From NCBI GenBank assembly GCA_024276655.1, contig JAJRWU010000059.1, positions 1 to 34,231 of the forward strand: DNA of 34,231 nt, written 5' to 3'. This document shows positions 30,939 through 34,231 of the stretch, in pieces. The notes below the pieces were generated by a model. That model worked only from the letters and a program-made list of their open reading frames with translations. It was not told the DNA's origin and made no database searches. Source of the stretch: Planctomycetota bacterium (GTDB lineage: Bacteria > Planctomycetota > Planctomycetia > Pirellulales > Pirellulaceae). Position 1 is the stretch's first letter, and every line of letters starts with the position of its first letter. Made by a program: the position numbers and the translations under genes.

Positions 30939-32579
30939 ATGTCGTTCGGCCGCTGCCCCTATTGTTCCGACGAAATTTTGCTCCCCGACAAGGCCGCTCC
31001 CTTCTCGCGCGTTCAGTGCCCGCTATGCCGGGAGGAATTCGTGCTCTCGGAGGTTTTGGACCGTTTGCCGCCCCGGTTGATCGTGCTGGATGCGGAAGAC
31101 TCCGAAGATTCCGAAGGTTCCGAAGATTCCGCCGAAATACTCCAGCCCGCCCCCGCCTCTCTGACCACGATAGCGCCGGATACGTCGTCGCCCGAAGATT
31201 TCAAAATAGCTCCCCTCGAAAGCGATCAAGACAGTAGCGGGCCAGAAGGTAGCGGGCCGCAAAAACCGGCGGCGCCTGTACAATTCGCGATCAACGCCGG
31301 CGATGATTACGAAGAGCAACCGACCGGCAAACGCATCGTCACTGGTGGGAGGAATAAGAAGAACCCGCTGGTCGAGGTGGTGAAAATAGCGTTGGGCGGC
31401 GTGGCCGGAATATCGATCGCGCTGCTGATTCTTTTATGGTTGCCGGGCAAGTGGCAGCGAGATCCTTTCAAGATCGGCGCGAAAATCGGCCAGTACGCGC
31501 CTTTCATCGTCCCCGCCAATTTTCGCCCTGGCTGGAAAGCGGAAGACGATATCGAGTTTGACGAAAACGCCGCTGACGACGCGGGCTTTGCCGCCAGCGC
31601 CAAAAAATTTGAAGAGGCGCTCGCCAATGCACAGTCTGCTCCAGAAGATCTGCCCGGTTTTTCCAACGCCTTCCAACATCCTCCCGACCCCGCCGACAAT
31701 TCCTCAGCCGATACGGCGCCGACCGCGTCGAACGAGGCGCCGCCATTGCCGGGGCTGCCTTCCGAACCAGAATCGGTAACCGCGCCAGCAGATGCTCCGG
31801 CAGCGCTGGCCGATGAACCAGCGGCGCCACAACCGGTCGATCCTCTCTCGGCGGCGAACATTCAATTAGACCTCAGCATCGGCGCCAAGCCGGCGCCGGC
31901 AAAGCCCGATGCTTCCTCCTCCGCGTCCGCTGAAAAACCCGCCGCCCAAAAACCAAACGCCGCGGAACCGAAAAGTGAAACGGAGGAGGCGTCCGAAAAA
32001 AAGAACGATAGCGGGGAAGGGCCTTCTGTTTCCAACGATGCCGCCGCTCTGCAAGCCGCCTTGGAAACGCTCACGGTCACACAGCAGGAGCTTGTTACCG
32101 CGACTGAGGAGAATCTTGGCGCCGCCGCTGATGTTTATTACCGCGCCCTGGCGGCGCTGGGCGAAGTGCTGGCGGTGACGCCCGACGAGAACAATGACGA
32201 TGTAAAACAGACGTTGGCGAGAATCGATGACGCGTTGGGGCCACAAGTGCTTCAAGAAAAAAAGTACGCCCTCGCTATTCGCGACTTGGGTCTGAAGCGG
32301 CTGACGGACGCCGAAAATCACACCGGCGTGGCGCTGATCGGCTCGATTCAAGCGATTGAAGCATCGGGCGGCCTGTTCCTCACAACCTTAAAACTGTTTT
32401 CGTCGGAAAAAACGGTCACGCTCCTGCACCAGCAAGATCCTGGCGAGCGTTTTGCCGTTGGCGCGCGTGTGGTTGTGGTGGGCGAGTTGTATCCTCACGC
32501 TGAGGAAGCTTCGCCGGAATTTCCAAAAGACGCGCCGCCAGTAGTGCTGTATCCTCGCGTGGTCGTGCTGGCCAAGTAG
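30939..32579 (+). CDS. Zinc-ribbon, single-TM protein with low-complexity linkers
   Basis: 546 residues from ATG 30939; an upstream TTG 30915 start is possible. Residues 6-30 form a zinc ribbon (Cys6-X2-Cys9 and Cys27-X2-Cys30, CPYC and CPLC). After an acidic tract with EDSEDSEGSEDS repeats, a single transmembrane helix spans about 147-170 (VKIALGGVAGISIALLILLW). The zinc ribbon is probably cytoplasmic. A long Pro/Ala/Ser/Glu-rich linker (about 245-380) leads to a C-terminal folded region (about 385-546) with helices and a beta-rich end (TVTLLHQQDPGERFAVGARV). I do not recognise the C-terminal family. Planctomycete genomes hold many proteins with this layout. No partner gene is evident; the amidase follows 82 bp later. 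Confidence 0.7.
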   Translation: MSFGRCPYCSDEILLPDKAAPFSRVQCPLCREEFVLSEVLDRLPPRLIVLDAEDSEDSEGSEDSAEILQPAPASLTTIAPDTSSPEDFKIAPLESDQDSSGPEGSGPQKPAAPVQFAINAGDDYEEQPTGKRIVTGGRNKKNPLVEVVKIALGGVAGISIALLILLWLPGKWQRDPFKIGAKIGQYAPFIVPANFRPGWKAEDDIEFDENAADDAGFAASAKKFEEALANAQSAPEDLPGFSNAFQHPPDPADNSSADTAPTASNEAPPLPGLPSEPESVTAPADAPAALADEPAAPQPVDPLSAANIQLDLSIGAKPAPAKPDASSSASAEKPAAQKPNAAEPKSETEEASEKKNDSGEGPSVSNDAAALQAALETLTVTQQELVTATEENLGAAADVYYRALAALGEVLAVTPDENNDDVKQTLARIDDALGPQVLQEKKYALAIRDLGLKRLTDAENHTGVALIGSIQAIEASGGLFLTTLKLFSSEKTVTLLHQQDPGERFAVGARVVVVGELYPHAEEASPEFPKDAPPVVLYPRVVVLAK

Positions 32580-32661
32580 TCTTTAGGACCCATTCTCTTA
32601 TAGTCGCGTTTCTCTCCGCGAATGAGCGACATTAATTTCCCGAGCGCTCCTTGCCTGCCCT

Positions 32662-34206
32662 ATGGAATCTATTCTTCAACTCGGGGCGGGGGAGTTGGCG
32701 GCGCGCATCGCTGGCGGCGAACTGTCGTCGCGCGAGGTGGTCGGCGCGTTCATCGCCAGAATTGAATCGGTCAACGGCGCGGTCAACGCGGTCGTGACGC
32801 CCCTGTTCGAGCAAGCGATGCAGCAGGCCTTGGCGGCCGATGAGGCCCAGCAGCGTGGTGAACCGCTGGGGCTTTTGCATGGCGCGCCGATAACCATCAA
32901 AGATTCGTTTCACGTCGCCGGCGCGCCGCATTCCGTGGGCCTGACGCACCAAACGCGGCGGTTGGCCGAGCAAGACGGCTCCATCGTGGCCACTCTGCGC
33001 CGGGCGGGTGCGATTATCGTGGGGAAAACCAACGTCTCGCAACTGATGCTTTTTCACGAGACCGACAACCCCGCATACGGCCGCACCAACAATCCCTGGG
33101 ACTTGGCGCGAACGCCCGGCGGCAGTTCGGGAGGCGAAGCGGCCATTCTCGCCGCGGGTGGTTCTCCGCTGGGCATCGGCGGCGACATGGGCGGCAGCAT
33201 TCGCACGCCTTGCCACTTTTGCGGCGTGCATGGCATCAAGCCGACCAGCCGCCGTTTTGCCAAGAGCGGCGCGGTCGTATGTTTGCGGGGCATGGAGTCG
33301 ATCCAATACCAACCCGGCCCCATGGCGCGGCGCGTGGCCGACCTCGAACTGGCCCTGCGCGTTCTCTCGCAACCAGTCGGACCGCCCGACGCCGAAATGC
33401 CGCCGCTGCCGCCGCCCATTGCCGCCGACTGCAACGTTGCCGCCATGCGCATCGGCTACTGGACCAACGACGGTTTCCACTCGCCCACGGCGGCTATCCA
33501 ACAAGTGGTGCGCGACGCAGCAGATATACTGCGAGCCCAAGGCGCTACCGTGTTTGAAACGGCGCCGCCCGATGTCGAACAGGCCATGCGCGTTTATTTT
33601 GGACTCGTCAGCGCCGACGGCGGCGACAGCCTTCGCCGCCTGCTGGCGGGCAGCGAAGTCGATGTTCGCGTGCGAAAGCTCTTGAAACTGGCGAGCATGC
33701 CCAGCGCCGCGCGGAAGGTCGCCGGGCCGTTGTTGCGGGCGTTCGGCAAACGCCGCGTCGCCCGCCTGCTCGAATGGGCGGCGCCTTTATCGGCCGCCGG
33801 CTATTGGCGGATGGAGTACGAACGCCAGCAGATGACCGATCAATTCGTCGCCCGGTTGCACGCCGAGCGGCTCGATGCGATTCTCTGCCCGCCGCACGCG
33901 TTGCCCGCCTTTCCGCATGGCGAATCGGTCGAGGCGATGTCGGCGGCGAGCTATAGTTTTTTGCCCAACCTGTTGGGTGTTCCGGCGGGAGTCGTGGCGG
34001 CGCGAACCGTTGAAGTTGCCGCCATCCCCCATTCGTCGGACGACCGGAATTCCACGAAGCCGGCCGACGCAACAACAACACTTCCGCTAGGCGTGCAGGT
34101 ATTGGCGCCGCACTGGCGCGACGACAGCGTATTGGCCGTGATGGCGGCGTTGGAATCCGCCTTTGAAGAACAGCCCGAATACCCGCTGCACACGCTCGTC
34201 GGCTGA
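32662..34206 (+). CDS. Amidase-signature family hydrolase
   Basis: 514 residues with the Ser-cisSer-Lys triad: Lys80 in PITIKDSF, Ser155 in the TPGGSSGGEAA block, and nucleophile Ser179 in GIGGDMGGSIRTP. The family includes GatA, fatty-acid amide hydrolases and general amidases. Here the layout (N-terminal AGELAARIAGGELSSREVVG, a ~65-residue helical region VRKLLKLASMPSAARKVAGP in the middle) is closer to fatty-acid-amide-hydrolase-like amidases than to GatA. gatB/gatC are absent, so transamidation of tRNA is unlikely. No signal peptide is seen, so it is probably cytoplasmic. Start ATG 32662 lacks a binding site but begins the family alignment. Substrate unknown. Confidence 0.9.
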   Translation: MESILQLGAGELAARIAGGELSSREVVGAFIARIESVNGAVNAVVTPLFEQAMQQALAADEAQQRGEPLGLLHGAPITIKDSFHVAGAPHSVGLTHQTRRLAEQDGSIVATLRRAGAIIVGKTNVSQLMLFHETDNPAYGRTNNPWDLARTPGGSSGGEAAILAAGGSPLGIGGDMGGSIRTPCHFCGVHGIKPTSRRFAKSGAVVCLRGMESIQYQPGPMARRVADLELALRVLSQPVGPPDAEMPPLPPPIAADCNVAAMRIGYWTNDGFHSPTAAIQQVVRDAADILRAQGATVFETAPPDVEQAMRVYFGLVSADGGDSLRRLLAGSEVDVRVRKLLKLASMPSAARKVAGPLLRAFGKRRVARLLEWAAPLSAAGYWRMEYERQQMTDQFVARLHAERLDAILCPPHALPAFPHGESVEAMSAASYSFLPNLLGVPAGVVAARTVEVAAIPHSSDDRNSTKPADATTTLPLGVQVLAPHWRDDSVLAVMAALESAFEEQPEYPLHTLVG

Positions 34207-34231
34207 CGCCCGGCCTTCTCTTGCCCGCCAG

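Noticed and set aside
32662-34206. GatA subunit of the tRNA amidotransferase
   Set aside because: The Ser-cisSer-Lys triad is shared by the whole family, but gatB/gatC are absent and the central region differs; general amidase is the safer call.

Overview
The window looks like a chromosome segment of a planctomycete, most likely a Pirellulales-type member of the Planctomycetota. Evidence for this is a DUF1559 prepilin-like protein (typical of the phylum), genes of methanofuran/H4MPT-linked C1 metabolism in a bacterial setting, a FHA-GAF-PP2C phosphatase, a large zinc-ribbon/single-TM hypothetical protein, and intergenic DNA full of palindromic repeats. This assignment is inferred from gene content and style; no rRNA or tRNA marker is present.

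Layout. 1-926: debris, made of the 3' end of an IS630-family transposase, a C-terminal remnant of a GxxExxY protein, and repeats A and B. 927-2641: hpt and an overlapping family-4 glycosyltransferase. 2642-3508: repeats (a MITE-like hairpin element and a ~220-bp repeat C). 3509-4615: a second glycosyltransferase. 4948-6159: hisE-hisG. 6195-6535: inverted copies of repeats B and C. 6550-7617 (-): DUF1559 protein. 7618-8909: mostly empty. 8910-9188: an orphan FlgM-like anti-sigma factor. 9529-11088: an HTH-EIIA (PTS) protein followed by a degenerate receiver-like protein. 11247-11909 (-): glycine-zipper lipoprotein. 12418-14109 (-): FHA-GAF-PP2C phosphatase. 14511-14828: rplU.

14915-21158 (-) is an Fe-S assembly locus. 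In transcription order it reads sufR, nuoB, sufC, sufB, sufD, and a Rieske-SufT fusion. The SufBCD scaffold, an Fe-S-sensing repressor and a maturation/transfer factor are therefore grouped with one subunit of complex I that itself carries a [4Fe-4S] cluster. No cysteine desulfurase (sufS) or sulfur carrier (sufE/sufU) lies in the window.

21446-23698 is an AGCS-type amino-acid:cation symporter with an unusual ~250-residue exported N-terminal extension and a coiled-coil insert. 23940-26629 is a tight three-gene cassette: ATP-grasp ligase, hydantoinase-like synthase and amino-acid-kinase-fold kinase. These match the three enzyme types MfnD, MfnF and MfnE of methanofuran-type cofactor synthesis. 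The right part holds a 51-aa membrane protein (-), a secreted DUF4139-like protein, kbl (-), the zinc-ribbon/TM protein and a GGSSGG amidase.

The most striking non-coding feature is at least eight families of dispersed palindromic repeats. One family (D) has ends matching the DNA next to the IS630 transposase stop codon, suggesting a MITE moved by that transposase. Another (A) has a 25-bp hairpin with two symmetric mismatch pairs kept in all three copies. A third (G) is a 33-nt palindrome with terminator shape, present five times.
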